A DNA stretch of 29,997 nucleotides from an uncultured Propionibacteriaceae bacterium (GCA_936924635.1 CAKZHP010000011.1:1-29997); one strand, 5' to 3'; shown: positions 7,692 to 15,809, numbered from the stretch's first letter. Numbers and translations: made by a program. The notes: generated by a model not told the origin, from the sequence alone.

Positions 7692-8317
7692 AAGGCACCC
7701 TTCGTGCTCGGCACGCCGGTCACCCGCGGGTCGGGCTCCACGGCGGCGCGGAGCGCCCGGGCCAGCGCCTTGTACTGCGCCTCGGCGATGTGGTGCGGGT
7801 CACGCCCGGAGATCAGGGTCAGGTGCACGCAGAGGCCCGCGTTCATGGCCAGCGACTCCACGACGTGGCGGGTCATCGAGCCCGCGTACGGGACGCCGGA
7901 GCCGCCGATCAGGGCGTACTCGTAGCCGGCGGGCTCGCCGGAGCACACCACGTACGGTCGGCCAGCGACGTCGACCACGCAGGAGGCGAGCGCCTCGTCC
8001 AGCGGCACCACGGCGTCGCCGAACCGGCGGATGCCGCGCTTGTCGCCGAGCGCCTCCCGCAGCGCCTGTCCGATGGCGATGGCCGTGTCCTCCACGCTGT
8101 GGTGGCCGTCGATGTGGAGGTCGCCGGTGGTCTCGACCTGGAGGTCGATCAGCGAGTGCCGCGACAGCGCCGTGAGCATGTGGTCGTAGAACCCGACCCC
8201 AGTCGAGATCGTGGACTCGCCGGTGCCGTCGAGGTCCAGGGTGACCTTGACCGACGACTCGCTGGTGGTGCGCTCCACCGTGGCCGTACGCCCCATCACT
8301 GCTCCATCCGTGCTCAT
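7688..8317 (-). CDS. hisB: imidazoleglycerol-phosphate dehydratase HisB
   Basis: 209 residues, a monofunctional dehydratase that removes water from imidazole glycerol phosphate. The manganese-binding motifs are all present: GVGFYDHM, DGHHSVEDTA, TRHVVESLAMNAG and DPHHIAEAQYKALARAL. The chosen ATG overlaps the hisC stop as ATGA, like the other junctions in this run. A second ATG at 8296 (MGRTATVERTT) is preceded by GGAG and matches the usual family start, so the first seven residues are uncertain. Confidence 0.96.
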   Translation of the reverse strand: MSTDGAVMGRTATVERTTSESSVKVTLDLDGTGESTISTGVGFYDHMLTALSRHSLIDLQVETTGDLHIDGHHSVEDTAIAIGQALREALGDKRGIRRFGDAVVPLDEALASCVVDVAGRPYVVCSGEPAGYEYALIGGSGVPYAGSMTRHVVESLAMNAGLCVHLTLISGRDPHHIAEAQYKALARALRAAVEPDPRVTGVPSTKGAL

Positions 8318-9423
8318 GGGTCCATCCTCGGCGCTCCCTCGCGGAGCACCTCCTCCAGGGCGGCGTAGAACCGCTCCATCTCCTCCGGCGTCCCCGCGCT
8401 CACGCGCAGCCAGCCGGCCGGGCCAGTCTCGCGCACCAGCACTCCGCGGTCGAGGAGGCGCTGCCACACGTCGTGCCGGTCGGCGAACCGCCCCGTGAGC
8501 ACGAAGTTGGCATCGCTGGGCACCACCTCCAGGCCCATGGCCGGCAGGCGGGTGAGCATCTCGTCGCGGACTCGCCGGAGGACCTCGACCTGGCCCAGCA
8601 TCTCGCCCGCGTTCTCCAGCGCCACGCAGGCGAGCGCCTGGGTCTGGGCCGAGAGGTGGTACGGCAGCCGCACGATCCGCAGCGCGTCCACCACGGCGGC
8701 GTTGGCGGCGAGGTAGCCGAGCCGGCCGCCGGCGAACGCGAACGCCTTGCTCATGGTGCGGCTCACGACGAGGTTGCCGAACTCCGGCAGCAGGGTGAGC
8801 GCGGTGGCACCGGGGTCGTGGGCGAACTCCTGGTAGGCCTCGTCGACCACCACGATCGCCTCGGTGCCCTGCAGCACCTCGCGGATGGTGGCCAGGCTCG
8901 TGGTGGTGCCGGTCGGGTTGTTCGGCGTGGTGATGACCACCACGTCGGGGCGGTGCTTCGTGACCGCCTCCAGCACCAGCGCGTCGTCCAGCGTGTAGTC
9001 GTCGTGGCGGGGCTCGACGACGAACCCGGTGTGGGTGTCGCGGGCGTACTCGGGGTACATGGAGTAGGTGGGCGCGAAGGTGAGCACCGTACGCCCCGGG
9101 CCGCCGAACGCCCCCAGCACGTGGGTCATCACCTCGTTCGACCCGTTCGCCGCCCACACCATCTCGGGCGTCACGCCGTGGCCGAGGTAGCCCGCCAGCA
9201 GCTCGCGCAGCCGCCGGGCCTCCCGGTCGGGGTAGCGGTTCACTCCCCCGGCCGCGGCCACGACCGCCTCGGCCATCTGGGTCCGCACCCGGTCCGACGG
9301 CGGGTACGGGTTCTCGTTGACGTTGAGGCAGACGGGCACGTCGAGCTGCGGGGCGCCGTACGGCTCCTCGCCCACGAGCTCTGGCCGCAGCGGCAGCTCG
9401 GCCAGCGTGACGTCGGCCCTCAC
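8314..9423 (-). CDS. hisC: histidinol-phosphate aminotransferase HisC
   Basis: 369 residues, a class I/II pyridoxal-phosphate aminotransferase that turns imidazole acetol phosphate into histidinol phosphate. Seen are NVNENPYPPS near the N-terminus, ANGSNEVM, the substrate and PLP contacts PNNPTG and DEAYQEF, and the PLP lysine in SRTMSKAFAFAGGRLGY. The C-terminus has SDANFVL and the Arg of GWLRVSAG. The GTG start overlaps the hisD stop (GTGA). Length and motifs are complete. Confidence 0.97.
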   Translation of the reverse strand: MRADVTLAELPLRPELVGEEPYGAPQLDVPVCLNVNENPYPPSDRVRTQMAEAVVAAAGGVNRYPDREARRLRELLAGYLGHGVTPEMVWAANGSNEVMTHVLGAFGGPGRTVLTFAPTYSMYPEYARDTHTGFVVEPRHDDYTLDDALVLEAVTKHRPDVVVITTPNNPTGTTTSLATIREVLQGTEAIVVVDEAYQEFAHDPGATALTLLPEFGNLVVSRTMSKAFAFAGGRLGYLAANAAVVDALRIVRLPYHLSAQTQALACVALENAGEMLGQVEVLRRVRDEMLTRLPAMGLEVVPSDANFVLTGRFADRHDVWQRLLDRGVLVRETGPAGWLRVSAGTPEEMERFYAALEEVLREGAPRMDP

Positions 9424-10721
9424 CGGTCGCGCCTCACCGTGATGGCGTTGGCGTGCCCGGGCAGGTCCTCGGCGAGGGCGAACCGCTCCACGCCGTCGGC
9501 CAGCGCCAGCAGCGCCTCGCGGGTGTAGTCGATGACGTGCACGGGGCGCCGGAAGCTCGCCACGGTCAGGCCGGCGGAGTGCTTCGCGGCGGCGGCGGTG
9601 GGCAGCACGTGCGTGGAGCCGGCGGAGTAGTCACCGAGCGACACCGGCGCGTACGGGCCGACGAAGACCGCTCCGGCGTTGCGGACCCGCGCCGCCACGG
9701 TGGCCGCGTCGCGGGTGTGGATCTCCAGGTGCTCGGCGGCGTACGCGTCGACGACCGCTAGACCCTGCTCCAGGTCGCGGACCAGCACGGTCGCGGACTG
9801 GTCGCCGCCCAGGGCCGTACGCACCCGCTCGGCGTGCAACGTCTCGGCCACCATCGCCTCCAGCTCCGCGTCGACCTGGCCGGCCAGCTCCTCCGACGTG
9901 GTGACCAGCACCGAGCCGGCCATGGGGTCGTGCTCGGCCTGGCTGAGCAGGTCGGCGGCGACGTAGCGGGGGTCGGCGGTGTCGTCGGCCAGCACGGCGA
10001 TCTCGGTGGGGCCGGCCTCGGAGTCGATGCCCACCCGCCCGCGCAGCAATCGCTTGGCGGCGACCACGTAGATGTTGCCGGGGCCGGTGACCAGGTCGAC
10101 CTTGGGGCAGAGTCCGGGCACCCCGTACGCGAACATGGCGATCGCCTGCGCGCCGCCGACGGCGTACACCTCGGTGACCCCGAGCAGGTGGCACAGCGCC
10201 AGGATGTTGGGGTGCGGGTAGCCGCCGTGGTCGGCCTGCGGCGGGCTTGCCACCGCGATCGAGGTCACCCCGGCGGCCTGGGCCGGGACGACGTTCATGA
10301 TCACGGAGGAGGCCAGCGGGGCGAGCCCGCCCGGCACGTACAGGCCGACGCGCGTCACCGGCACCAGACGCGTGGTGACCTTCGCCCCGGGAGCGACCTC
10401 CACGGTGGGCTCGGGCGTCGCGGCCTCGGCCTCGCAGACCAGCCGCCGGCGGCGTACGGACTCCTCGAACGCCGCTCGCAGCTCGGGGTCGAGGTCGGCG
10501 GCGCACTGCTCCAGCACCTCGGCGGGCACCCGCAGCGACGGCGGGGTGACCTTGTCGAACTGCTCAGCGAACCGCAGCAGCGCAGCCTCACCCTCGGCGG
10601 CGACCGCCTGGCAGATGGGGGTCACCGCGGCGACGGCGTGCTCCACGTCGAACCCCGCTCGCGGCACCACCGCCGAGTAGTCGTCGTCGTTCCGGGCACG
10701 CAGATCAAGACGTCGCAGCAC
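9420..10721 (-). CDS. hisD: histidinol dehydrogenase HisD
   Basis: 433 residues, the zinc-dependent enzyme that oxidises histidinol to histidine with two NAD. The zinc ligands can be read: Gln and His in SQAEHDPM, Asp in LGDYSAG, and the C-terminal His in EDLPGHANAI. VGLYVPGG, GPGNIYV and DSEAGPTEIAVLAD are family signatures. The start is GTG, giving MLRRLDLRA; no strong ribosome-binding site is visible, which may mean coupling to the upstream gene. It is the first recognised his gene of the run. Confidence 0.97.
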   Translation of the reverse strand: MLRRLDLRARNDDDYSAVVPRAGFDVEHAVAAVTPICQAVAAEGEAALLRFAEQFDKVTPPSLRVPAEVLEQCAADLDPELRAAFEESVRRRRLVCEAEAATPEPTVEVAPGAKVTTRLVPVTRVGLYVPGGLAPLASSVIMNVVPAQAAGVTSIAVASPPQADHGGYPHPNILALCHLLGVTEVYAVGGAQAIAMFAYGVPGLCPKVDLVTGPGNIYVVAAKRLLRGRVGIDSEAGPTEIAVLADDTADPRYVAADLLSQAEHDPMAGSVLVTTSEELAGQVDAELEAMVAETLHAERVRTALGGDQSATVLVRDLEQGLAVVDAYAAEHLEIHTRDAATVAARVRNAGAVFVGPYAPVSLGDYSAGSTHVLPTAAAAKHSAGLTVASFRRPVHVIDYTREALLALADGVERFALAEDLPGHANAITVRRDR

Positions 10722-10730
10722 GCCGGGAGC

Positions 10731-11234
10731 CTATCGAGGCGGCCGTCGGATCCCTACCCGATTCCAGCCCTGGCCCTCAGCCCCAGAGCGTCCACGACGG
10801 CCGGGGCCTCCCGGTGGGGTTGTCGGACCGCTGGGTCGGGTCCTGCCGAGACCGCGGGGGCGGGGGCGTCGCGCGCTGCGGGGTCGGCCCGGGCCCATGG
10901 GGTGGCTCAGTCGCCCCGGCGGTCTGATCGTCGGCCCCCGAGGTCCGGCGGGCTGGCCGCCGGCCGCCGGGGTCTCGGCCACCGGGACGGGCAGGCTGGA
11001 CAGGTCCACGGCGGCACCGGGGTGGATGTCCACCCCGATGTGGTTCACCACTGCGGTGAGCACCTCCGAGCCCACCTGCCAGCGCACCTCCAGCGGGGCC
11101 CCGAAGACCCGCTGCGGCCGGGCTCCCAGATGCGCCTCGACCCGGGACAGCGCCTCGGCGATCTCCTCCGTGGTCAGCATCTGCGGGTCCGGGGCGATCT
11201 CGTCCAGCCAGGCCCACGCACCGGTCCGTGTCAT
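10731..11234 (-). CDS. uncharacterised proline-rich protein gene upstream of hisD, probable frameshift
   Basis: The ATG follows a strong GAAGGAG site. The first ~95 codons (MTRTGAWAWLDEIAPDPQML... to VAETPAAGG) look soluble and mixed alpha/beta, with about six A/T third positions by hand count. After that the open frame becomes Arg/Gly/Pro-rich with many A/T third positions. The neighbouring frame instead becomes G/C-ending and reads SGADDQTAGATEPPHGPGP..., stopping at 10777. That pattern indicates one lost (or two gained) bases at about 10930-10975, perhaps at the run of five C at 10935-10939. The intended product would be ~150 residues with a Pro/Gln-rich, probably disordered tail. I do not recognise the family. 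Its place nine bases before hisD, or 55 if corrected, suggests the same transcript. Confidence 0.65.
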   Translation of the reverse strand: MTRTGAWAWLDEIAPDPQMLTTEEIAEALSRVEAHLGARPQRVFGAPLEVRWQVGSEVLTAVVNHIGVDIHPGAAVDLSSLPVPVAETPAAGGQPAGPRGPTIRPPGRLSHPMGPGRPRSARRPRPRGLGRTRPSGPTTPPGGPGRRGRSGAEGQGWNRVGIRRPPR

Positions 11235-11347
11235 CTCTGCTCCTTCGCGCCTGCCCAGGAGCGTACGGGAGCCGTCTCAGTCGCGAGCGCACCAGACGCC
11301 ACCACGTCGGGCGCCAGCGACGCCGGCGGCCCTGCTTGGATGGGCGG

Positions 11348-12100
11348 GTGCTGCTCCCCCTCTTCGTCGGCCTCGGCACCGTCGTCAACGTCGCCACGGT
11401 CGTCGTGGGCTCACTGGTCGGGCTGCTGCTCGGCAACCGGCTCCCCGAGCGGACCCGTCTGCTCATCACCCAGGTCCTGGGCCTGGTCACCGTGGTGCTC
11501 GCCCTGCAGAACGCCTGGCAGGTGTCGTCGGTGGCGCTGGCCGAGGCGGCCGGCCGCGGTGTCGGGATGATCGTGCTCGTGATGGCGCTGCTGGTCGGCG
11601 CCATCATCGGCTCGGCACTGCGCCTGGACGATCGGGTCGAGGGTGCCGCGGGCTGGGTGACCGACCGCCTGGGCCAGGGCGGCGGCTCGCGGGAGCGGTT
11701 CATCACCGCGATGGTGACCCCGTCGCTGCTGTTCTGCATCGGCCCGCTCACGATCGTGGGGTCGCTCTCCGACGGTCTGGGGCGGGGTGCCGACCAGCTG
11801 GTGGTGAAGGCCATCCTGGACGGGTTCGCGGCCGTGGCGTTCGCGTCGGCCCTGGGGGTGGGAGTGGTCGCCTCGGCAGGGTTCATCGCCCTGTTCCAGG
11901 GAGCGATGACGCTAGCCGGCTATCTGGCCGGAGACGTGCTGCCCGCGGCCCACGTCGACATCCTGACGGCCACGGGCGGGGTCATCCTGCTGGGGCTGTC
12001 GCTGAACCTGCTCGGCCTGCTGCGCATCAAGGTCGCCGAGCTGCTGCCCGCCCTGCTGCTCGCTCCCGCACTTGTGCAGTTGGTCGTCGCACTGCGCTAG
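11348..12100 (+). CDS. DUF554 family membrane protein
   Basis: 250 residues of the DUF554 (YdfK-like) family, multi-spanning membrane proteins of unknown function. Hydrophobic segments cover GLGTVVNVATVVVGSLVGLLLG at the N-terminus, the region around MIVLVMALLVGAIIGSAL, and several C-terminal segments ending in LLPALLLAPALVQLVV. FITAMVTPSLLFCIGPLTIVGS is the conserved family core. The frame is open further upstream, but those codons are Arg-rich and not family-like. GTG 11348, preceded by GGATGGG, gives the expected N-terminus. It is divergent from the hisD-side gene, with about 110 bases between. Confidence 0.9.
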   Translation: MLLPLFVGLGTVVNVATVVVGSLVGLLLGNRLPERTRLLITQVLGLVTVVLALQNAWQVSSVALAEAAGRGVGMIVLVMALLVGAIIGSALRLDDRVEGAAGWVTDRLGQGGGSRERFITAMVTPSLLFCIGPLTIVGSLSDGLGRGADQLVVKAILDGFAAVAFASALGVGVVASAGFIALFQGAMTLAGYLAGDVLPAAHVDILTATGGVILLGLSLNLLGLLRIKVAELLPALLLAPALVQLVVALR

Positions 12101-12150
12101 ATCACACTGCGCTAGATCAGGCTGGGCTAGATCACACTGCGCTAGCGTCC
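12091..12150 (+). repeat. four-copy 15-base tandem repeat
   Basis: The units read ACTGCGCTAGATCAC, ACTGCGCTAGATCAG, GCTGGGCTAGATCAC and ACTGCGCTAGCGTCC. The first unit encodes the last codons and the stop (CTG CGC TAG) of the DUF554 gene. Each later unit repeats an in-frame TAG, so the array looks like duplications of the gene's end. CTAG recurs every 15 bases, an unusual tetranucleotide in bacterial DNA. It ends 11 bases before the ybaK ribosome-binding site. Confidence 0.9.
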
Positions 12151-12173
12151 CCGCGTACGCGAAGGAGACGGCC

Positions 12174-12668
12174 GTGAAGAAGAAGACCGGTGCGACCCCG
12201 GCGCTCGACGCGCTGGTGGCGGCGGGTGTCCCGTACACGCTCCACGAGTACACCCACGACCCCTCCACCACCCACTTCGGCGACGAGACCATCGCCGTGC
12301 TGGGCCTCGATCCGGCCCGCGTGCTGAAGACCCTCGTCGCCGAGGTCGCCGGAGGGCGGCGCCCCGAGCTGGTGGTGGGCGTGGTGCCGGTTGCCGGCCG
12401 CCTGGACCTGAAGGCGCTCTCCGCGGCCCTCGGCGCCAAGAAGGCCGAGATGGCCGATCCCGCGGCAGCCGAGCGCTCCAGCGGGTACGTCGTCGGAGGG
12501 ATCTCCCCGCTCGGTCAGAGGAGCCCGCTGCGCACCGTCATCGACAGCTCAGCCACGGGCTTCGGCACCGTGTACGTGTCCGCGGGGCGACGGGGCATGC
12601 AGGTGGAGCTCTCCCCCACCGACCTGGTCACGCTCACCGGCGCGGTGCTGGCTCCGATCGGCCGTTAG
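12174..12668 (+). CDS. ybaK: YbaK/EbsC-type aminoacyl-tRNA deacylase
   Basis: 164 residues of the YbaK family, which hydrolyses Cys-tRNA(Pro) made by mistake by prolyl-tRNA synthetase. The conserved Lys is in RVLKTLV (about residue 46). The family motifs KALSAALGAKKAEMA and GYVVGGISPLGQR follow, and the C-terminus GRRGMQVELSPTDLV is typical. The start is GTG 12174 with GAAGGAG six bases upstream; the frame extends further upstream only through the tandem repeat. It is complete and faces the LPXTG gene tail to tail. Confidence 0.95.
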   Translation: MKKKTGATPALDALVAAGVPYTLHEYTHDPSTTHFGDETIAVLGLDPARVLKTLVAEVAGGRRPELVVGVVPVAGRLDLKALSAALGAKKAEMADPAAAERSSGYVVGGISPLGQRSPLRTVIDSSATGFGTVYVSAGRRGMQVELSPTDLVTLTGAVLAPIGR

Positions 12669-12689
12669 GAGGAACAGCCGAGCGGGGCC

Positions 12690-12706
12690 ACGCAGGCCGG
12701 CTGCGT
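12690..12706. terminator. small hairpin between convergent genes
   Basis: ACGCAG-GCCGG-CTGCGT is a perfect 6-base stem with a 5-base loop. It lies between the ybaK stop and the LPXTG-gene stop, which converge here. CGTCTCTC follows on the plus strand; there is no clear T run. It may serve as a bidirectional terminator. Confidence 0.35.
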
Positions 12707-12712
12707 CGTCTC

Positions 12713-14179
12713 TCAGCAGCGCTTCGTCCGAGCCCCGCCCAGCAGAGCGGCACCGACCAGCAGGCTGAGCACGGAGACGACCATCTCGCGCAACCCCGGA
12801 GCCGCGCCGGTCTCGGGCAGCCGCCCGACGGGTGCGGAGGCGGCGGCCGGCGTGGTCGGCATGGTGGGCGTCGTCGACACCGTCGGCACAACAGCAGCAG
12901 CCGGCAGGGTCGTCGCGGACGGAGCCGCCGCGAGAGGCTGAGCCGACGCCGTGGAGGTCCCCGAGGGCGAGGCCGTCGCAGACGGAGCCGTCCCGAGAGG
13001 CTGCGCCGAACCCGAGGGGGTCACCGACGGCGAGGGGGTCACCGTCGGGCTGGGCGGCAGCGGCAGGGCCAGGCCGAAGCCCAGCACCGAGGACCCGTTG
13101 ATGGAGTTGTTCGTCGTCAGCACGTAGCCGGCCAGCGGGTCGATCTCGACGGTGTACACGCCCTGCGCCACGGTGAACGAGTAGGCCCCCACCGCATCGG
13201 TGACCGCCGTCGCGAAGACCTTGCCGTTCGCATCCAGGAGCCGCACGGTGGCATCGGGCAGCCCGACCTCGTCCGTGTCGCGGAGGCCGTTGCGGTTGCC
13301 GTCCAGCCAGACCGTCGCCCCCATCACGATCGGGCACGGGGCGGCGGCGTCGGTGAAGGTCCAGGTCGACTGACCCTGCAGCGCGTACCCCGTCTGGTAG
13401 GCAGGCTTGAGCGCGTAGGTCACCGTACGCGTGCTGCCCGCCCACGCCGACACCGTCGACTCGACGGCCTCCGACTGGTCCGGGACGGTGATGCTGTCGT
13501 TGTCGGGGCCGCAGACCGCCTTCTGCGTCGGCGCCACGGCGGCCACCTCGCAGCGCGGCAGGGTCCCGCTGGAGGTACGGATCCCGCCCGCCGCGGTCGG
13601 GTAGTCGGTGTAGAACGTCCTCACCTGGTACGGCTTGCCGCGCTCGTCGAGCGGCACGTCGTAGTGGCCGGTGACGGGCGCAGTCTTCGAGCCCAGACCC
13701 GTCCAGGAGGCGACGCGGACCCCGTCGATGCTGGTCTCGACCGTCACCTTCAACGAGTTGCCGAAGCTGGTGATGGACCAGTCGATGGCGGTGCACGTCG
13801 TAGCCACCTCCAGCACCGGCTGGAGGACGCAGCTGACCGCACGGTCCTGGAAGCTGTTGACGACCTTGTGGTCGGCATCCACCGGGCGGATCGAATAGCC
13901 GCTGTAGGTGACCCCTGCCGCATCGAAGCGCCGGACCGTGGTCGCGTTGATGGGAAGGAACTCTTCCTTCTGCACCGTGGTGCCGGCTGCCGTCTCCTTC
14001 CAGCGCAGCCACATGAAGGCGTTCGGCGGGTTCGCGTAGCCCGACGACGCCACGGTCAGCTGCTTGCAGTCGGCGGTGAAGGTCACCGTGAGAGCCTCCC
14101 CGGCCGCCGCCGCACGCGTCGGCGCCAGCGTGACCACGGCTAGCAGCAGGGCGACGAGTGCCGCGACGCGACGTTTCAT
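12713..14179 (-). CDS. LPXTG-anchored surface protein with SdrD-like B domain
   Basis: 488 residues. The N-terminus MKRRVAALVALLLAVVTLAP...AAAAG is a Sec signal peptide. Residues about 30-300 hold extracellular beta-rich sequence with scattered cysteines. A SdrD B-like domain follows: ATVWLDGNRNGLRDTDEVGL, then a TDAVGAYSFTVAQGVYTVEIDP strand pattern typical of Ca-binding B repeats. A Pro/Ser/Thr/Ala-rich wall-spanning linker with repeated SPSVTPS and SAQPL blocks leads to LPETG (454-458), a hydrophobic helix and a charged tail ending RTKRC. Sortase should cleave at LPETG and attach it to peptidoglycan. ATG 14179 with AGAGGAAAGG upstream is preferred over a TTG two codons earlier. It was probably acquired as a single accessory gene; no sortase is nearby. 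Confidence 0.85.
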   Translation of the reverse strand: MKRRVAALVALLLAVVTLAPTRAAAAGEALTVTFTADCKQLTVASSGYANPPNAFMWLRWKETAAGTTVQKEEFLPINATTVRRFDAAGVTYSGYSIRPVDADHKVVNSFQDRAVSCVLQPVLEVATTCTAIDWSITSFGNSLKVTVETSIDGVRVASWTGLGSKTAPVTGHYDVPLDERGKPYQVRTFYTDYPTAAGGIRTSSGTLPRCEVAAVAPTQKAVCGPDNDSITVPDQSEAVESTVSAWAGSTRTVTYALKPAYQTGYALQGQSTWTFTDAAAPCPIVMGATVWLDGNRNGLRDTDEVGLPDATVRLLDANGKVFATAVTDAVGAYSFTVAQGVYTVEIDPLAGYVLTTNNSINGSSVLGFGLALPLPPSPTVTPSPSVTPSGSAQPLGTAPSATASPSGTSTASAQPLAAAPSATTLPAAAVVPTVSTTPTMPTTPAAASAPVGRLPETGAAPGLREMVVSVLSLLVGAALLGGARTKRC

Positions 14180-14329
14180 GGGCAAGGCCTTTCCTCTGAG
14201 TCGGGGAACACGCTAAGGGGGTGATACAGGTCCTGCCAATCCCGATGTGAACGTGCTAATCGGATGGCCGTTGGGTGCTGCGGGCTCCCGCTAGGTTGAC
14301 GACACCACCCCCCGCCCCAGGAGGTAGCC

Positions 14330-14516
14330 GTGACCCAGGCCCGCCGACGCTCCCTCTGGCTCCTCAAGCTCTCAGGCGACGTTCGGCACCACCGACGTGC
14401 AGCTCGTGCACCCGGTGATGCGCAAGACGGTGATGGGGCACGGCCTGCTGACGTTCTTCTTCAACACCGTGATCGTGGCGGTGCTGGTCTCTGTCGTGGT
14501 GTCGACCAGCGAGTGA
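14330..14516 (+). pseudogene. DUF1345 membrane protein remnant with large internal deletion
   Basis: A perfect AGGAGG (14319-14324) and GTG start give MTQARRRSLWLLKLS. A different frame then takes over from about 14373 to TGA 14514-14516. That frame reads TFGTTDVQLVHPVMRK, then GHGLLTFFFNTVIVAVLVSVVV, resembling the last 45 residues of DUF1345 integral membrane proteins (about 200 residues). About 150 codons seem to be missing and the frame is shifted, so no functional protein is expected. The family call is from memory of the C-terminal motif. Confidence 0.5.
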
Positions 14517-14526
14517 CCCGAACCGC

Positions 14527-15219
14527 TCAGCGGCGAGCCCTCGGGAGGCGCACGCCCAGGAACGTGCGCCCCGGACGCTCCTCCTCGGCAGCTAACGGCG
14601 CGATGTCGTGGCCGACCACCTCGCCGGACTCCGGGTCCGCGCCCGGCTCAGGCGCCCGCACCTGCGCCCGCCGCGGCGAGGTCTCCTCGGGGTCCGGGCC
14701 GAGCGAGACGCGCAGCAGGATGGGGGTCACCGCCGCGAACACCCAGATCAGCAGGGCCACCGGCGCGTGCAGGCTGAGCTCGACGGGCACCACGTCCCCC
14801 GGCTGGGCGGCCGCGAGCCGCGTGTCGAACGATCCCGGCCCCAGGGTCGTGCCGGTCCACCAGCAGACGAGCCCGGCGATCACGGAGCCCAGGCTCGCGA
14901 TCACCGAGACCACCCAGCCGAGCTGACCGAACCAGCGCCAGGCGACGATCCCCAGCCCCGCCCCGACGACCAGCGCGATCCCGCTGAACCAGGCGTCGCT
15001 CCCGAAGACCTGCGTCAGGCCACGCTCAGTCGTGGTCGCGGTGAAGTTCTCGTTCACGACGTACGCGGGCAGGTCCACCACGAGCCACCAGAAGGCTCCG
15101 GCAAGCGCACCGACCACGACGACCAGCCCCGCGAACCCGGCCAGCCAGGCCAGGACCTCACGCCCGCGCCGTACTGGCTGCGCCGCCTGGTCCTCGGGTA
15201 CTTCCGTCACCGTTGCCAT
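14527..15219 (-). CDS. DUF2567-type four-helix membrane protein
   Basis: 230 residues. Four hydrophobic helices are visible: about 22-48 (VLAWLAGFAGLVVVVGALAG...), 78-100 (ISGIAL-like GIALVVGAGLGIVAWRWF), 103-125 (LGWVVSVIASLGSVIAGLVCWW) and 150-170 (VALLIWVFAAVTPILL). The external loop DLPAYVVNENFTATTTERGL and the stretch GPGSFDTRLAAAQPGDVVPV match what I recall of mycobacterial DUF2567 proteins. The tail is charged and probably cytoplasmic. ATG 15219 with GAGGAGG is chosen; the frame opens 19 codons earlier without support. Function unknown. Confidence 0.8.
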   Translation of the reverse strand: MATVTEVPEDQAAQPVRRGREVLAWLAGFAGLVVVVGALAGAFWWLVVDLPAYVVNENFTATTTERGLTQVFGSDAWFSGIALVVGAGLGIVAWRWFGQLGWVVSVIASLGSVIAGLVCWWTGTTLGPGSFDTRLAAAQPGDVVPVELSLHAPVALLIWVFAAVTPILLRVSLGPDPEETSPRRAQVRAPEPGADPESGEVVGHDIAPLAAEEERPGRTFLGVRLPRARR

Positions 15220-15300
15220 CACCGCCTCCTCGGGCACCCACCCTAGGCGGTCCCGCAGACACTCGGGGTCAGCCACCTGCCGCCGTCAGGCCTGCCGCGG

Positions 15301-15750
15301 TCAGCGCAGCTCCGGGTCCCGCGGCGACTGCGCCTCGCAGTGGTCGCGCAGGCTGTTCGCCAGGGCCGAGAGGGCCATGTCGTAGCCGAAGGCGCCGACG
15401 ATGCTGGACAGCGTCGAGCTCACGTCCTCCGACGCCATGGTCAGCCGAGCGACCAACGGCCCGTCCACGCGCGGCTCCAGCACGTAGTCGAACCGGAACC
15501 GCCCGTCCGTCGTCTTGGCGCTGATGCTCATGGACTCGCGCGGCCGGTAGTCCACGATCGTGACCTGCTGCTGGTTCAGCCAGCCGCCGTCGACCGCGTA
15601 CTCCGAGCCGACGCCCGGTGCGCTGCCGGGACTGGCCGGCGTCACGCCCTTGACCTGCGGGTCCCAGGCCGGCCAGGTCTCCGGGTTGCCGACCGCGTCC
15701 CACACGGTGGCGATGTCGGCATTGATCTCAACGGTGGTGCTGCTCTCCAT
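15301..15750 (-). CDS. SRPBCC (START-like) family protein
   Basis: 149 residues with the helix-grip layout of the polyketide cyclase/SRPBCC superfamily. TTVEINADIATVWDAVGNPETWPAWDP at the N-terminus is the classic start, followed by alternating beta strands and a long C-terminal helix (SSIVGAFGYDMALSALANSLRDHCEA). Such proteins bind hydrophobic ligands in a deep pocket; the ligand cannot be told from sequence. The start has GAGGAGGAA five bases upstream; a longer open frame upstream is not used. Confidence 0.88.
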   Translation of the reverse strand: MESSTTVEINADIATVWDAVGNPETWPAWDPQVKGVTPASPGSAPGVGSEYAVDGGWLNQQQVTIVDYRPRESMSISAKTTDGRFRFDYVLEPRVDGPLVARLTMASEDVSSTLSSIVGAFGYDMALSALANSLRDHCEAQSPRDPELR

Positions 15751-15809
15751 GGCACTTCCTCCTCGGGGGGCCTGACGAGCCCACCCTAGGAGGGCGAGGG
15801 CCACCCTCA

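Noticed and set aside
12091..12150. CRISPR array
   Set aside because: The units are 15-base direct tandem copies without spacers and no cas gene is nearby.
12072..12173. Upstream extension of ybaK through the tandem repeat (HCARS repeats)
   Set aside because: It is only the repeat read in one frame; GTG 12174 has GAAGGAG at the right distance and the family N-terminus.
14330..14926. 198-codon plus-strand open frame starting at the DUF1345 remnant
   Set aside because: After ~15 codons it runs antisense to the DUF2567 gene; the DUF1345-like C-terminus is in a different frame.
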